A DNA stretch of 36,205 bases from an uncultured Clostridia bacterium (GTDB lineage: Bacteria; Bacillota; Clostridia; Christensenellales; UBA1242), in contig CALVOB010000060.1 of assembly GCA_944350095.1 (NCBI GenBank), positions 1-36,205 of the forward strand. The letters are read 5' to 3'. The notes under the pieces are model-generated. The model was not told the DNA's origin. It saw only the letters and a program-made list of their open reading frames with translations, and did not search any database. Each line of letters opens with the position of its first letter. Position 1 is the stretch's first letter. The translations under genes and the position numbers were made by a program. Of this stretch, positions 15,321 through 24,751 are shown piece by piece.

Positions 15321-17660
15321 ATGGAAATAAAATCATCACTTGAAGAGTTAGAAAAGAGAATAGCCATGCTTAGAAAAGCCGCAGCTCTTGCAAAGGATTT
15401 AAAATCTTTAAAAGATGAAGTTGAAGCTCTTTTACAAAGATTGCTTAATTTAGAACAGTATTTTAATCAAACTGAACAAAACAAACAAGATATAATAGTT
15501 ATAAATGAAACTCTTCTAACAATAACTTCTAATATTTCTACACTAGAAACTAATCTTCAAAACATGCAAGAAAGTTTATGCCAAGCCCAAGATGATATAG
15601 CTATGCTTCAAACTATTACAAATGGCATAAATAGCGAACTTGATTTATTAGATACACAAATATCGAATATAAACACTAATATAGAAGAATTTGATAGTGG
15701 TTTATCAAATGTAAATACTCAAATAAGTTCAATAAATGGTCAGATAGATGGAATAAACTCTGATATCACACAAATTGAAAATGGCATGATAACCCTTGAA
15801 AATTCTTTTGCTGGACTTCAAACAAATGTAAACATTTTGCAAACAAAGTTTAATAACCTTGAAGACAATGTTGGAAATTATGATATAACTATTCAAGATT
15901 TAACGGACAGATTAGATTATGTGCAAGAAAATACCAATAGCAATATAAATTCTATAAGTAATATTACTCAAAGTATGGCTACTATACAAACAGACATTAC
16001 CGATATAAAAAACGATGTTGTTGCACTTGAAGGTTCTTATAGTAGATTGGAAGATGTAAGCAGTCAATTATATGCAAAGTTTGATACAGTTGAAACTGAA
16101 ATTCAAGAATTAAATGATAGTATTAGCTCTCTTCAAAGCACTGTAAATACCCTTTCCGTAGATGTGGAAAGCTATAACTCGCAAATAGCTTCAATTTCAA
16201 ACAGTGTTTCTGAACATACAAGCCAATTAAATAGTTTATCTAGTCAAGTAGAAAGCAACACAGGGAGTATATCTACATTAAATACAAATTTAAGTGAAGT
16301 TTCTTCTAGTATAGGTGAAAATACTAATCAAATAAATGTTTTAAATTCCCAAGTTGAACAAAATGCACAAAATATCACAAATTTAACTTCAAGAGTAACA
16401 ACGCTAGAAAATAATTCTGGTGGTTCTGGTGGAGGTTCATCTAATATTATAGAAACATTTAATATGGGTGTGGAAGAAACATTATCGCTGGGAGTTAAAG
16501 AGCAAGGGCAAAACTCGGCATTTATTTATTTTAGATGTGAGCCAACTGCTAAGATAAAAATAGAAATGGAAGTTATATGTTCTAATTTAAATTTGGCATA
16601 TCAAAATTATAGTTTTAGTGTGTATTTAGATGATAAACTTATGCAAACTGTAGATTTTCCAGAAGCTGATACCTCAACTATTGCAATTCCATTTTCTTTT
16701 GATTTTTTCCCTAAAAAAAGTAATTATAGAATTAAAGTTATGGCAAATAACACCTTTTCATCTAATTCAATATTTGATAGTATAAAAATGAATATTGTGG
16801 GAAGAAACATTATTATTTTAAATAGACATCGCGAACTTAATGTTCAAATACTTGATAATACTTATTATATAACTAAGCAAACAGGCAACAGTGCAGTTTA
16901 TTTAGAACAGACAACGCCAGATTTATCACAAACGGGAACGGCGCTTGCTGATATTTCCGGTTATGCTTTTTTATATAGATTTTATAGACATGCAACATTT
17001 TCATCATCTACAAAAAAATGGACTTTATCAAACTCTAAATATGCGGTAGTTATAGTATACGGAACGGAGCGTAAGTGTGGAGTTTTCACAGTAGGTTCAA
17101 GTAACACACCTACTTATAGAGGCGGGGATATGTATGATGTTTACTACACTGCAAAAAACGGGCTTTTAGGTTATGACTTTTGTGGTACAACTATTGATGG
17201 CAAGCCTAAAATAGCTTTGAATACTCAATTTAACTCCACAAATACAAGCTTGTATACTGTTACATTAAATGGTGTGCCACTAGAAGATAAATATGTTCAA
17301 TGCATACCTGTTGTTGATAATTATCTTTTAACAAGAGCGGATAATAATTCAGCAGGCTATATACTTTTAGATAATACAGGAAAGCTTTACTATTTGCCAC
17401 AAAAAAAGGCAACTTATATGATAGAAATAGGAATGGGAACACAGCCAAACGCCTATTTACAAGAAGACAATCAAACAATTAATATATATTACACTCATTG
17501 CAATACAACTTATAAACGCACTCTTACTTTAAATTCTTCAGAAGAATTTGAACTTTCAAACTCGGTGGAAACTTTTCCGGGTGTAACAGAATTTATAGAA
17601 GGTATTAATGGAACAAGCATACAAAAAATAGACGGAGAATATACCGTTGTTCAGGGTTGA
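15321..17660 (+). CDS. Long coiled-coil protein with C-terminal beta-rich domain, fibre-like
   Basis: This 779-residue protein has three parts. Residues 1-365 are an almost unbroken coiled coil with heptad-spaced Ile/Leu/Val and many repeats of the type SNINTNIE or LNSLSSQVE. A Gly/Ser linker (about 366-374) follows. Residues 375-779 are beta-strand-rich, aromatic and Asn-rich. This is the architecture of trimeric fibres such as phage tail fibres and adhesins. There is no signal peptide, anchor or LPXTG, and no phage genes nearby. The ATG follows GGGAGAA. The downstream promoter overlaps its stop codon. Its export route and ligand are unknown. Confidence 0.7.
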   Translation: MEIKSSLEELEKRIAMLRKAAALAKDLKSLKDEVEALLQRLLNLEQYFNQTEQNKQDIIVINETLLTITSNISTLETNLQNMQESLCQAQDDIAMLQTITNGINSELDLLDTQISNINTNIEEFDSGLSNVNTQISSINGQIDGINSDITQIENGMITLENSFAGLQTNVNILQTKFNNLEDNVGNYDITIQDLTDRLDYVQENTNSNINSISNITQSMATIQTDITDIKNDVVALEGSYSRLEDVSSQLYAKFDTVETEIQELNDSISSLQSTVNTLSVDVESYNSQIASISNSVSEHTSQLNSLSSQVESNTGSISTLNTNLSEVSSSIGENTNQINVLNSQVEQNAQNITNLTSRVTTLENNSGGSGGGSSNIIETFNMGVEETLSLGVKEQGQNSAFIYFRCEPTAKIKIEMEVICSNLNLAYQNYSFSVYLDDKLMQTVDFPEADTSTIAIPFSFDFFPKKSNYRIKVMANNTFSSNSIFDSIKMNIVGRNIIILNRHRELNVQILDNTYYITKQTGNSAVYLEQTTPDLSQTGTALADISGYAFLYRFYRHATFSSSTKKWTLSNSKYAVVIVYGTERKCGVFTVGSSNTPTYRGGDMYDVYYTAKNGLLGYDFCGTTIDGKPKIALNTQFNSTNTSLYTVTLNGVPLEDKYVQCIPVVDNYLLTRADNNSAGYILLDNTGKLYYLPQKKATYMIEIGMGTQPNAYLQEDNQTINIYYTHCNTTYKRTLTLNSSEEFELSNSVETFPGVTEFIEGINGTSIQKIDGEYTVVQG

Positions 17661-17684
17661 CAAATATTCCATATATGTTATAAT
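17657..17684 (+). promoter_or_regulatory. Near-perfect sigma-A promoter
   Basis: Both boxes match consensus exactly: TTGACA (17657-17662), a 16-bp spacer and TATAAT (17679-17684). The TGA stop of the coiled-coil gene lies inside the -35 box. The ribosome binding site AAAGGGGA starts 8 bases after the -10 box, so the leader is only about 14 bases. Confidence 0.85.
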
Positions 17685-17704
17685 TTAACTATAAAGGGGA
17701 GCTT

Positions 17705-18331
17705 ATGTGGTACGAAACTCCAACTGAACTTAATAGAATATTTTTTAGTTCACTTGAAAAATATTGTGAGCTAACTCGTCCAACGGGCGATAAAATTTTT
17801 GATGCTTATGTGAAAAAGTTTTATAGAAAAAACCTAAGTCAAAGAAGGGAAGAACTTGTAAAGAAAATGCGTACTTTGGCTTGGCAACATTCTTTATTAT
17901 CAAACTTTAAAAGCAATATAACAGACTACGAACTTAGGGTATCTGAACATAACTGGGGATATCAAAGCGAAGAAGAAAGAAATAAAAATATGTATATTTA
18001 CAACTTTCTTTGTGACAATTTAAATTCTGTAACAAGAAAGATTACAATGAGCAAACTAGTAAATGAATACAAAGAATGTAAAAACGAAGTTATTGCAATA
18101 GAGCGTTTAAAAGAAAACCCTAGTTATAAAAAGCATATAGAAAATTTAAAAATGGCAGATATGTTTTATAGCTCGCTTTCAAGAAGTTTTGTCAATTATT
18201 TAAAGGCCCATCCAAATACAGAATTTGCCAAAAAATACAATTTATCTTATAGAAATTTTGATAGACAATTTTTTGATACTCACATAGAAGATATAAAAAA
18301 ATTAAATCCTGAATTAAATCAAGAAAAATAA
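17705..18331 (+). CDS. Hypothetical helical protein
   Basis: This 208-residue soluble protein is predicted to be all-helical, with many charged residues (Lys/Arg/Glu) and aromatic positions. It has no signal peptide, membrane segment or known motif. ATG 17705 is preceded by AAAGGGGA. Its own consensus promoter starts in the stop codon of the coiled-coil gene, which implies strong independent expression, and it ends at a good terminator. The adjacent fibre-like protein may be a partner, but only position suggests this. I do not recognise the family. Confidence 0.6.
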   Translation: MWYETPTELNRIFFSSLEKYCELTRPTGDKIFDAYVKKFYRKNLSQRREELVKKMRTLAWQHSLLSNFKSNITDYELRVSEHNWGYQSEEERNKNMYIYNFLCDNLNSVTRKITMSKLVNEYKECKNEVIAIERLKENPSYKKHIENLKMADMFYSSLSRSFVNYLKAHPNTEFAKKYNLSYRNFDRQFFDTHIEDIKKLNPELNQEK

Positions 18332-18337
18332 AATAAG

Positions 18338-18377
18338 GTTAGAGAAGTGTTTTTATAAAATTTCTCTAACTTTTTTT
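18338..18377 (+). terminator. Rho-independent terminator
   Basis: A 9-bp stem GTTAGAGAA (18338-18346) / TTCTCTAAC (18362-18370), then seven T residues. It ends the transcript of the helical protein gene. Confidence 0.85.
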
Positions 18378-18451
18378 ATTTTTATAATTAATATGTTTTA
18401 AAAATTAATAAATTAATTTTTTAAAAAATAAATTGTTTTATTAACTAAATA

Positions 18452-19366
18452 TTAAATGATGTAAAACTCAAATATATTAATAACCATTCCTATAATAACG
18501 CTAAATAAATACAAAAGACCTAAAATTAATAAATTTTCTTTTAAGTTTTTATTTCTTGTAAATAATATTACAAGCCCTAGTCCTGCACCTGCACACAATC
18601 CAGCAACTAAACTTCCAAAACTTAATACACCAGAAAAGAATAAACTACAAAACAACACGCTTATTGCACAACTAGGTATTAAACCTACTAATCCAACAAG
18701 CAAAGGTTGGAATATGCTATTAGATACAAGTATATTAGATATATTTTCAATTCCTATAAAGTAAATTAAAACATTTATAATAAGTGAAGCTAAAAGCAAA
18801 TAAAATGCAATATCAAAAGTATGCTCTAATGCATGTAGAAATATGTTGTCTGCACAGTGGTCATGTCCGCTCTTTTCAAATTTTGCTTCATTATGTTCGC
18901 TATGACTATGACAACCACAGTGTGCATTTTCTTCTTCAATTCCTGAAAAATGGCATGAAGAGTTTAAACTTTGTGCTGGCACAACATTTCGTTTTCTAAT
19001 TAATACATAATCGATAAAATAGCCAAATGCTACTCCGCAAACAAATTTTATTGCAAGCAATACTATTATTGTAACAAAGCTATTTGGCTCAGATAGCATT
19101 ACAGGAATAGCTTCATCTGATGTTGCTAAAAATACAGCAATTAAAGTTCCCATAGTAATGTGCTTTTTAGAGTAAAGGTCCGCCATAACCCCAGAAAAGC
19201 CACACTGAGGAATTTGACCTAGTGCACTTGCAATAAAAGGACCTGTTTTTTTAGAAGTTTTTAAAATATTTTTATGTGAAAAAAACGCTACCAACAAATA
19301 GACTAAATATAAAATTGGTAGAGCTTTTAAAGTATCAAAAAATGCGTCTTCTATTGCTTCAAACAT
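18452..19366 (-). CDS. Putative 10TM heavy-metal exporter (ArsP_2/DUF2899-like permease)
   Basis: This 304-residue integral membrane protein has two bundles of hydrophobic helices with repeated signatures: GQIPQCGFSGVMADLYSKK in the first half and GLIPSCAISVLFCSLFFSG in the second. That is the pattern of the putative heavy-metal exporter family PF11449. A cytoplasmic-type linker between the halves is packed with His and Cys (AHCGCHSHSEHNE, GHDHC), a likely metal-binding loop. I chose ATG 19366 because AAAGGA lies 6 bases upstream; the in-frame ATG 21 bases earlier has none. A good promoter lies at 19391-19419. The metal (Mn, Zn, As or other) cannot be told. Confidence 0.75.
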   Translation of the reverse strand: MFEAIEDAFFDTLKALPILYLVYLLVAFFSHKNILKTSKKTGPFIASALGQIPQCGFSGVMADLYSKKHITMGTLIAVFLATSDEAIPVMLSEPNSFVTIIVLLAIKFVCGVAFGYFIDYVLIRKRNVVPAQSLNSSCHFSGIEEENAHCGCHSHSEHNEAKFEKSGHDHCADNIFLHALEHTFDIAFYLLLASLIINVLIYFIGIENISNILVSNSIFQPLLVGLVGLIPSCAISVLFCSLFFSGVLSFGSLVAGLCAGAGLGLVILFTRNKNLKENLLILGLLYLFSVIIGMVINIFEFYII

Positions 19367-19390
19367 TATAATTCCTTTATATAGCAACTT

Positions 19391-19419
19391 ATACTATTAC
19401 ATTTTTATTAAAAAATCAA
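19391..19419 (-). promoter_or_regulatory. Promoter of the metal exporter-like gene
   Basis: On the minus strand, TTGATT (19419-19414), a 17-bp spacer and TAGTAT (19396-19391). The -10 box ends about 24 bases before the start codon. No metal-regulator operator is obvious beside it. Confidence 0.55.
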
Positions 19420-19562
19420 GAAAAAGATAAAAATTTTAAAATAAAAATATAATTTTTGCTTGCTAGTGAAATATTTATAATTTAAGATATCTATTTTTAA
19501 TTTATGCTATATAAAGTGAATTATTTTTTATATTTTTAAAATAAAAAGATAATTTTAAATAA

Positions 19563-19596
19563 TAAAAAAGCATAGAATTAAATCTACGCTTTTTTA
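19563..19596 (-). terminator. Rho-independent terminator of the coat-like protein gene
   Basis: A stem of about 14 bp with one G-U-type pair lies between AAAAAAGCATAGA and TCTACGCTTTTTT. Read on the minus strand it has a T tail, and it lies 15 bases past the stop codon. Confidence 0.75.
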
Positions 19597-19610
19597 TTGT
19601 TGATAGCCGT

Positions 19611-20264
19611 TTAACCGTTTCTTTGAGCTGTTGGATATATTGGCATTTCAAAGAAACCAGGGCATTCTGTTTGTGCAGGATTTGGCATTTGGCATGGTGG
19701 TAAAACAGGGTAGCCAAACGATGGCACTAAAATGTCTACTTCGCTTACAATTTTTAATATTGTTTGAATACAATATGTTATTGTAGCCGTAGAACCTGAA
19801 ATTGTGCCAATTTCACTTGAAACTGCTGCAACAACCTTAACTTCCACAGGAGAAAGTGCAACTTGTGGTACGAAAAGTACTGCCGACCTATCTACTGTTA
19901 TTGTTCCTTGGGCTGTGCCAGGAATACGATTTGCATCTAAGTAAGAAACAGTAATAGGAATAGTTATTGTAGCACTAACATTAGCATAGTTTGGACGAGA
20001 ATCAATTCTGTCGATTGTAACATTAGAAATTGTTGCAGGATTTAATGGATCGCTTTGAGCCGAAACGTATGTAAGTGGCTCTGTTGGACTGCTTGGAGTA
20101 AAGTTAGTAAGAGTAACCGTAGCACCTGTAACTGTATCACGATTTATACAAGCGTCGAATACCTTATTTGCCTCTATTAAAACCCTTTCACAAATATTAT
20201 TTAATGCACTAGAATTAATTGGTCCAGGTCTATTGGGGTTGTTATTGTTGATGTAAAAAGACAT
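19611..20264 (-). CDS. Hypothetical protein, possible spore-coat or exosporium component
   Basis: This 217-residue product starts with an Asn/Pro-rich stretch (NNNNPNRPGPIN), followed by ICERVLIEANKVFDACI with two cysteines, then beta-rich Thr/Val/Ser repeats and a C-terminal part with Pro and Cys (YPVLPPCQMPNPAQTECPG). There is no signal peptide. AAAGGAGGT gives a very strong ribosome binding site. Upstream sits a sequence fitting the mother-cell sigma-K promoter consensus. Cysteine pairs, low complexity and late-sporulation promoter together suggest a spore outer-layer protein, but no family is recognised, so this is inference. Confidence 0.55.
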   Translation of the reverse strand: MSFYINNNNPNRPGPINSSALNNICERVLIEANKVFDACINRDTVTGATVTLTNFTPSSPTEPLTYVSAQSDPLNPATISNVTIDRIDSRPNYANVSATITIPITVSYLDANRIPGTAQGTITVDRSAVLFVPQVALSPVEVKVVAAVSSEIGTISGSTATITYCIQTILKIVSEVDILVPSFGYPVLPPCQMPNPAQTECPGFFEMPIYPTAQRNG

Positions 20265-20289
20265 AAATTACCTCCTTTAATTCTCACAA

Positions 20290-20318
20290 TATACTATGCG
20301 TGTTTTTTAAAATGTGTG
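20290..20318 (-). promoter_or_regulatory. Candidate sigma-K-type (late mother-cell) promoter
   Basis: On the minus strand CATAGTATA (20298-20290) matches the sigma-K -10 consensus CATAnnnTA. CACA (20318-20315) matches the -35 mACm with 17 bases between AC and CATA. The same bases contain TATATT, but no sigma-A -35 stands at the right distance. Confidence 0.45.
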
Positions 20319-20354
20319 TTTTTTTATAGTAGTAAAAAATTTTTATTAAATTAT

Positions 20355-20383
20355 TTGTTAAAAAAATTTTTTTATAGTATCCT
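20355..20383 (+). promoter_or_regulatory. Candidate promoter of rpiB
   Basis: TTGTTA (20355-20360), a 17-bp spacer and TATCCT (20378-20383). The ribosome binding site AAGGAG (20391-20396) follows 7 bases later. Confidence 0.4.
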
Positions 20384-20401
20384 ATTAAATAAGGAGTTTA
20401 T

Positions 20402-20833
20402 ATGATTATATTAGCTAGTGACCATGCAGGTTTCCAATTAAAAGAACAGATAAAAGAATTTTTTAATAATGAAAACATAACAACAATAGATGTTGGAACT
20501 TATTCCAAAGATAAAGTTGACTATCCAGATTTTGCAAAAGCAGGAAATGAGCGTGTGCTTGAAAGTCCGCAAAATATAGGCATATATTTTTGTGGAACAG
20601 GTATAGGAATGAGCATTGCTGCTAACAGAAATCCTAAAATCAGAGCTGCACTTTGCATGAATGCCACATTTGCAAGCCTTGCAAGAAAGCATAATGATGC
20701 AAATGTTTTAATTCTTCCAGGAAGATATATGAACAGACTAAAAGCAATAAACATTGTTAAAACATTTTTGACTACGGATTTTGAAAAAGGTAGACATTCC
20801 GTTAGAGTGAGAAAGCTTAATAACATGGTTTAA
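20402..20833 (+). CDS. rpiB: Ribose-5-phosphate isomerase B
   Basis: RpiB interconverts ribose 5-phosphate and ribulose 5-phosphate in the pentose phosphate pathway. This 143-residue protein has the typical length and motifs: SDHAGF (6-11) with the phosphate-site Asp7-His8, catalytic Cys64 in YFCGTGIGMSIAANR, and RKHNDANVL around His97. AAGGAG lies 5 bases before the ATG. The next gene starts 9 bases after its stop, and then an M29 aminopeptidase overlaps that, so the three form an operon. RpiB and the related LacAB/AlsB proteins are hard to separate, but ribose-5-phosphate is the usual assignment in this context. Confidence 0.92.
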   Translation: MIILASDHAGFQLKEQIKEFFNNENITTIDVGTYSKDKVDYPDFAKAGNERVLESPQNIGIYFCGTGIGMSIAANRNPKIRAALCMNATFASLARKHNDANVLILPGRYMNRLKAINIVKTFLTTDFEKGRHSVRVRKLNNMV

Positions 20834-20842
20834 GAGGCGTTT

Positions 20843-21667
20843 ATGATAACATTTATTTTTCCAATAAAAAAAAGAAAAATTGGCGAGGACTTTTTAGAGA
20901 ATTTCAATATCTTTTCTGATGAAGTTCAAGTTTATTTTGCACTTGAAAAAGGTAATGAAATCAAGTTAAACGAAGTTAAGGGTGTGCAGGCTAATATAGC
21001 TTATTTTAACGAGGGAACAAGAGAAGAGGATATGATAGAAAGTTTAATTAGCAAAATAAACACTCAAACTCTTGTTTTTGTGCGTGACGGTGAAAATCCT
21101 CTTAGTTTTGATGGAATAAGAAAATGTGTTGTAAAACAGCGTGAGGGCTATGATATTGTACTTATGAAAAAAGAGAAGAAACAAAATAGGTTTAAAGACT
21201 TCTTTTCAAATATTTTAAAAAATCTTGCCTCAAAGATGTTTGGATTTAAATTTTTTGATGGCGAACTTACAGTTCAAGTTTTTGGAGCTAATGCTATAAA
21301 TATATTAAAGATGAATGGCACAGGCAATTTAAGTAAGATTAATCGCTGGGTTGGGGCAAACATAGGGTATGTAGATGGCGAAGTTGAAAGAAAAAAATTT
21401 AAAGATTCAAAGTTTAAAAAAAGCAAAATTTCAACTGTGCTTTATGGTTTGGCATTTATGATTGTGCTTGCAGGAAGCATAATGCTTGGTGTTTTTATAA
21501 ATCTACCTTGGCTTGCTATACTTGGTTTAATATTAGTAAATTTTGTAAGTGCAACACTTTTTGTTTATAATCTTTTAAGATGTTTTACAAGATATAAAGT
21601 TGGCGATTTAACTGCAAGTAAAGTGGCAATAATAGACTTTATGGAGGTAAAAAATGACGAACAGTGA
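20843..21667 (+). CDS. Membrane protein with degenerate glycosyltransferase-2-like N-terminus
   Basis: This 274-residue protein has an N-terminal alpha/beta domain of about 190 residues (strand-helix pattern, with TLVFVRDGENPLSFDGIRK where GT2 enzymes carry their Asp motif). Two closely spaced membrane helices follow at about 198-250. The plan resembles polyprenyl-phosphate sugar transferases of the GtrB/DPM type, but a clear DXD and the C-terminal catalytic motif are not visible, so it may be inactive or a different family. It lies 9 bases after rpiB and overlaps the next gene by 14 bases, indicating co-translation. I am unsure of the function. Confidence 0.5.
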   Translation: MITFIFPIKKRKIGEDFLENFNIFSDEVQVYFALEKGNEIKLNEVKGVQANIAYFNEGTREEDMIESLISKINTQTLVFVRDGENPLSFDGIRKCVVKQREGYDIVLMKKEKKQNRFKDFFSNILKNLASKMFGFKFFDGELTVQVFGANAINILKMNGTGNLSKINRWVGANIGYVDGEVERKKFKDSKFKKSKISTVLYGLAFMIVLAGSIMLGVFINLPWLAILGLILVNFVSATLFVYNLLRCFTRYKVGDLTASKVAIIDFMEVKNDEQ

Positions 21668-22775
21668 TAATATGATAAAACTTGCTAACATGCTTGTAAA
21701 TTATTCTTGTAGCGTACAAAAAGGAGAAAAAGTATTAATAGAAGCAAGAGATGTTCCAAACGATTTTTTAGAAACTCTAATTGATGAAGTTTGGAAAGTT
21801 GGGGCATATCCTTTTGTTTGGGATAGAAATTCAATAGTAACAAAGGCATTGATTAAAAATGCGAATAAAGAATATGCGGAATTAAACAAAAAATACGATT
21901 TGCCAATTATGCAAGATATGGATGCAGTTATTTTATTAAGGGCGTCAAATAATAAATTTGAAACAAGTGATATACCTGCTGAAACTAAAAAGGTTTATGA
22001 TATCTATTATACTGAGCCTGTTGAAATGAAAGAGAGAGTAAATAACACAAAGTGGAGCTTACTTGCTTTTCCAACACCAGCTTTTGCACAAAGTGCAGGT
22101 ATGAGTACAAAAGCTTTTACAGATTTTTATTACAAAGTTTGTACGCTTGATTATGCAAAGATGAGTAAAGCCATGGATAAACTCGTTGAGTATATGGAAA
22201 AAACTGATAAGGTAAAAATAACAGGAAATGGAACAGACCTTGAATTTTCTATTAAAGGTCAAAAGGCTATCAAGTGTGACGGAAAGATGAATGTTCCAGA
22301 TGGGGAAGTGTATACAAGCCCACTTAGAACTAGCATGAACGGGAAAATAACATATAATTTGCCAACGCTATACAATGGTAAAAAGTTTGAAAATGTTAGT
22401 TTTGAAATTGAAAATGGTAAGATAGTAAAAGCAGAGGCTGGCTCAAACACAGAAGAGTTAAATAAAATTTTAAACACAGATGAGGGAGCAAGATATTTTG
22501 GCGAGTTTGCTCTTGGCGTAAATCCTTACATTCGCGAGCCAATGCTTGATATTCTTTTTGATGAAAAGATTTGTGGTTCTTTTCACTTAACCCCGGGTAG
22601 CTGTTATGATGATGCTTCTAACGGAAATAAATCTGCAATTCATTGGGATTTAGTTATGTGTCAAAGAGCAGAACATGGTGGAGGAAAGATATATTTTGAC
22701 GATGTTCTTATTCGTGACGACGGAAAATTTGTAGTTAGTGAACTTTTGGATTTAAATCCAGAAAATTTAATGTAA
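21654..22775 (+). CDS. M29-family metalloaminopeptidase (AmpS/PepS type)
   Basis: This 373-residue cytoplasmic enzyme removes N-terminal residues from peptides using two metal ions. The ligand residues of family M29 are present: Glu218 in PDGEVYTSP, Glu284 in FGEFALGVNP, His311 in GSFHLTPG, and His330 and Asp332 in AIHWDLV. Length is slightly below the usual 400-410. The ATG lies inside the end of the upstream membrane gene, with GGAGG just before it. It is the last gene of the rpiB operon; gap follows after 53 bases with its own weak promoter. Confidence 0.9.
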   Translation: MTNSDNMIKLANMLVNYSCSVQKGEKVLIEARDVPNDFLETLIDEVWKVGAYPFVWDRNSIVTKALIKNANKEYAELNKKYDLPIMQDMDAVILLRASNNKFETSDIPAETKKVYDIYYTEPVEMKERVNNTKWSLLAFPTPAFAQSAGMSTKAFTDFYYKVCTLDYAKMSKAMDKLVEYMEKTDKVKITGNGTDLEFSIKGQKAIKCDGKMNVPDGEVYTSPLRTSMNGKITYNLPTLYNGKKFENVSFEIENGKIVKAEAGSNTEELNKILNTDEGARYFGEFALGVNPYIREPMLDILFDEKICGSFHLTPGSCYDDASNGNKSAIHWDLVMCQRAEHGGGKIYFDDVLIRDDGKFVVSELLDLNPENLM

Positions 22776-22780
22776 ATGCT

Positions 22781-23842
<1,062 letters not shown>

Positions 23843-23850
23843 GTAAAGTT

Positions 23851-24387
23851 ATGAACATACTTCACGATATAAGCCCTGAAAGAATAAAACCAGACGATTT
23901 TGTGGCTTGCATAGAGATAGAAAAGGGTAGCAAAAACAAATATGAATTAGATAAAGAAACGGGAATGATAATTCTTGACAGAGTGCTATACACAAGTACA
24001 CACTATCCTATGAACTATGGATTTATTCCTCGAACTCTTTCTGGTGATGATGACCCGCTAGATGTATTTGTTTTATGCAGTCAACCTATTGAAAAGATGA
24101 GTTTAGTTCGTTGCTATCCAATTGGAGTTATTTATTTAACAGATAGAAATGAAACAGACGAAAAGATTATAGCCATTCCTTTTGGCGATCCGCAATATAA
24201 TGAATATACAGATATATCAGAATTGCCAAGCCATATTATAGATGAATTAAAGCACTTTTTAAGTGTATACAAACAACTTGAAAATAAAGTTGTTAAAGTG
24301 TTAAAAGTTGGCTCGCACGAGCAGGCAAAACAAACAATTAAAGAATGTATAGAAAATTACAAAAAATTTCGAAATTTAAAAAAATAA
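23851..24387 (+). CDS. ppa: Family I inorganic pyrophosphatase
   Basis: This enzyme hydrolyses pyrophosphate to phosphate, driving biosynthetic reactions. The 178-residue protein has the family I core: HYPMNYGFIPRTL (51-63), the metal-binding GDDDPLDVFV with Asp66-68 and Asp71, and the later LTDRNETDEKIIAIP with Asp98 and Asp103. This is a typical bacterial length. Clostridia more often carry family II or membrane-bound pyrophosphatases, so a soluble family I enzyme beside gap is worth noting. No clear terminator follows; a 317-bp gene-free stretch does. Confidence 0.93.
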   Translation: MNILHDISPERIKPDDFVACIEIEKGSKNKYELDKETGMIILDRVLYTSTHYPMNYGFIPRTLSGDDDPLDVFVLCSQPIEKMSLVRCYPIGVIYLTDRNETDEKIIAIPFGDPQYNEYTDISELPSHIIDELKHFLSVYKQLENKVVKVLKVGSHEQAKQTIKECIENYKKFRNLKK

Positions 24388-24655
24388 ATAAGTCAAGTTT
24401 AAAAAATACCTAAAACAATAAAATTTTTTAGTTTAGATGTTTTTTTATATTATAAATTAATAATTAATATAATTTGATAAATAATGTTTTAAAAATATAA
24501 ATAACAGTTGATTTTATAATATTTGTATTAAATAAGGAATAAATTAATAATAATTCAAAATATAAGGTTATTTAATAATTTTGTTTAATGGTTATTATTA
24601 AAAATAAAATTCTAATTTTAAAAAATTATATTACGCAAGATTAATAATAAAACAC
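24388..24655. other. AT-rich intergenic region after ppa
   Basis: No open frame with a ribosome binding site and no strong hairpin. A weak CTAAA...TTTAG pair with T residues at about 24410-24446 may be a poor terminator for ppa. The right end leads into the promoter at 24656. Confidence 0.4.
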
Positions 24656-24684
24656 TTGACATTTGCTATTTTTTGTTTTATAAA
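24656..24684 (+). promoter_or_regulatory. Strong promoter of the zinc-ribbon gene pair
   Basis: TTGACA (24656-24661), a 17-bp spacer and TATAAA (24679-24684), 11 of 12 consensus bases. Ribosome binding sequence starts within 10 bases of the -10 box. Confidence 0.8.
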
Positions 24685-24704
24685 GGAGAAAAAAGGGGTA
24701 AAAA

Positions 24705-24751
24705 ATGAAATATTGTGAAAAATGTGGTGCAGAGATGCACGATGAAGCAGT
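24705..24751 (+). repeat. 47-bp coding direct repeat, copy 1
   Basis: Matches 25114-25160 at 46 of 47 bases (G instead of T at 24729). It covers the first zinc ribbon of each paralog. Confidence 0.85.

Noticed and set aside
17641..17660. Mycoplasma-type code with TGA as tryptophan
   Set aside because: TGA ends the coiled-coil gene and no gene needs TGA read-through; Trp is encoded by TGG.
20521..20826. Minus-strand open frame antisense to rpiB
   Set aside because: It lies wholly inside the well-supported rpiB gene and has no ribosome binding site or recognisable protein.
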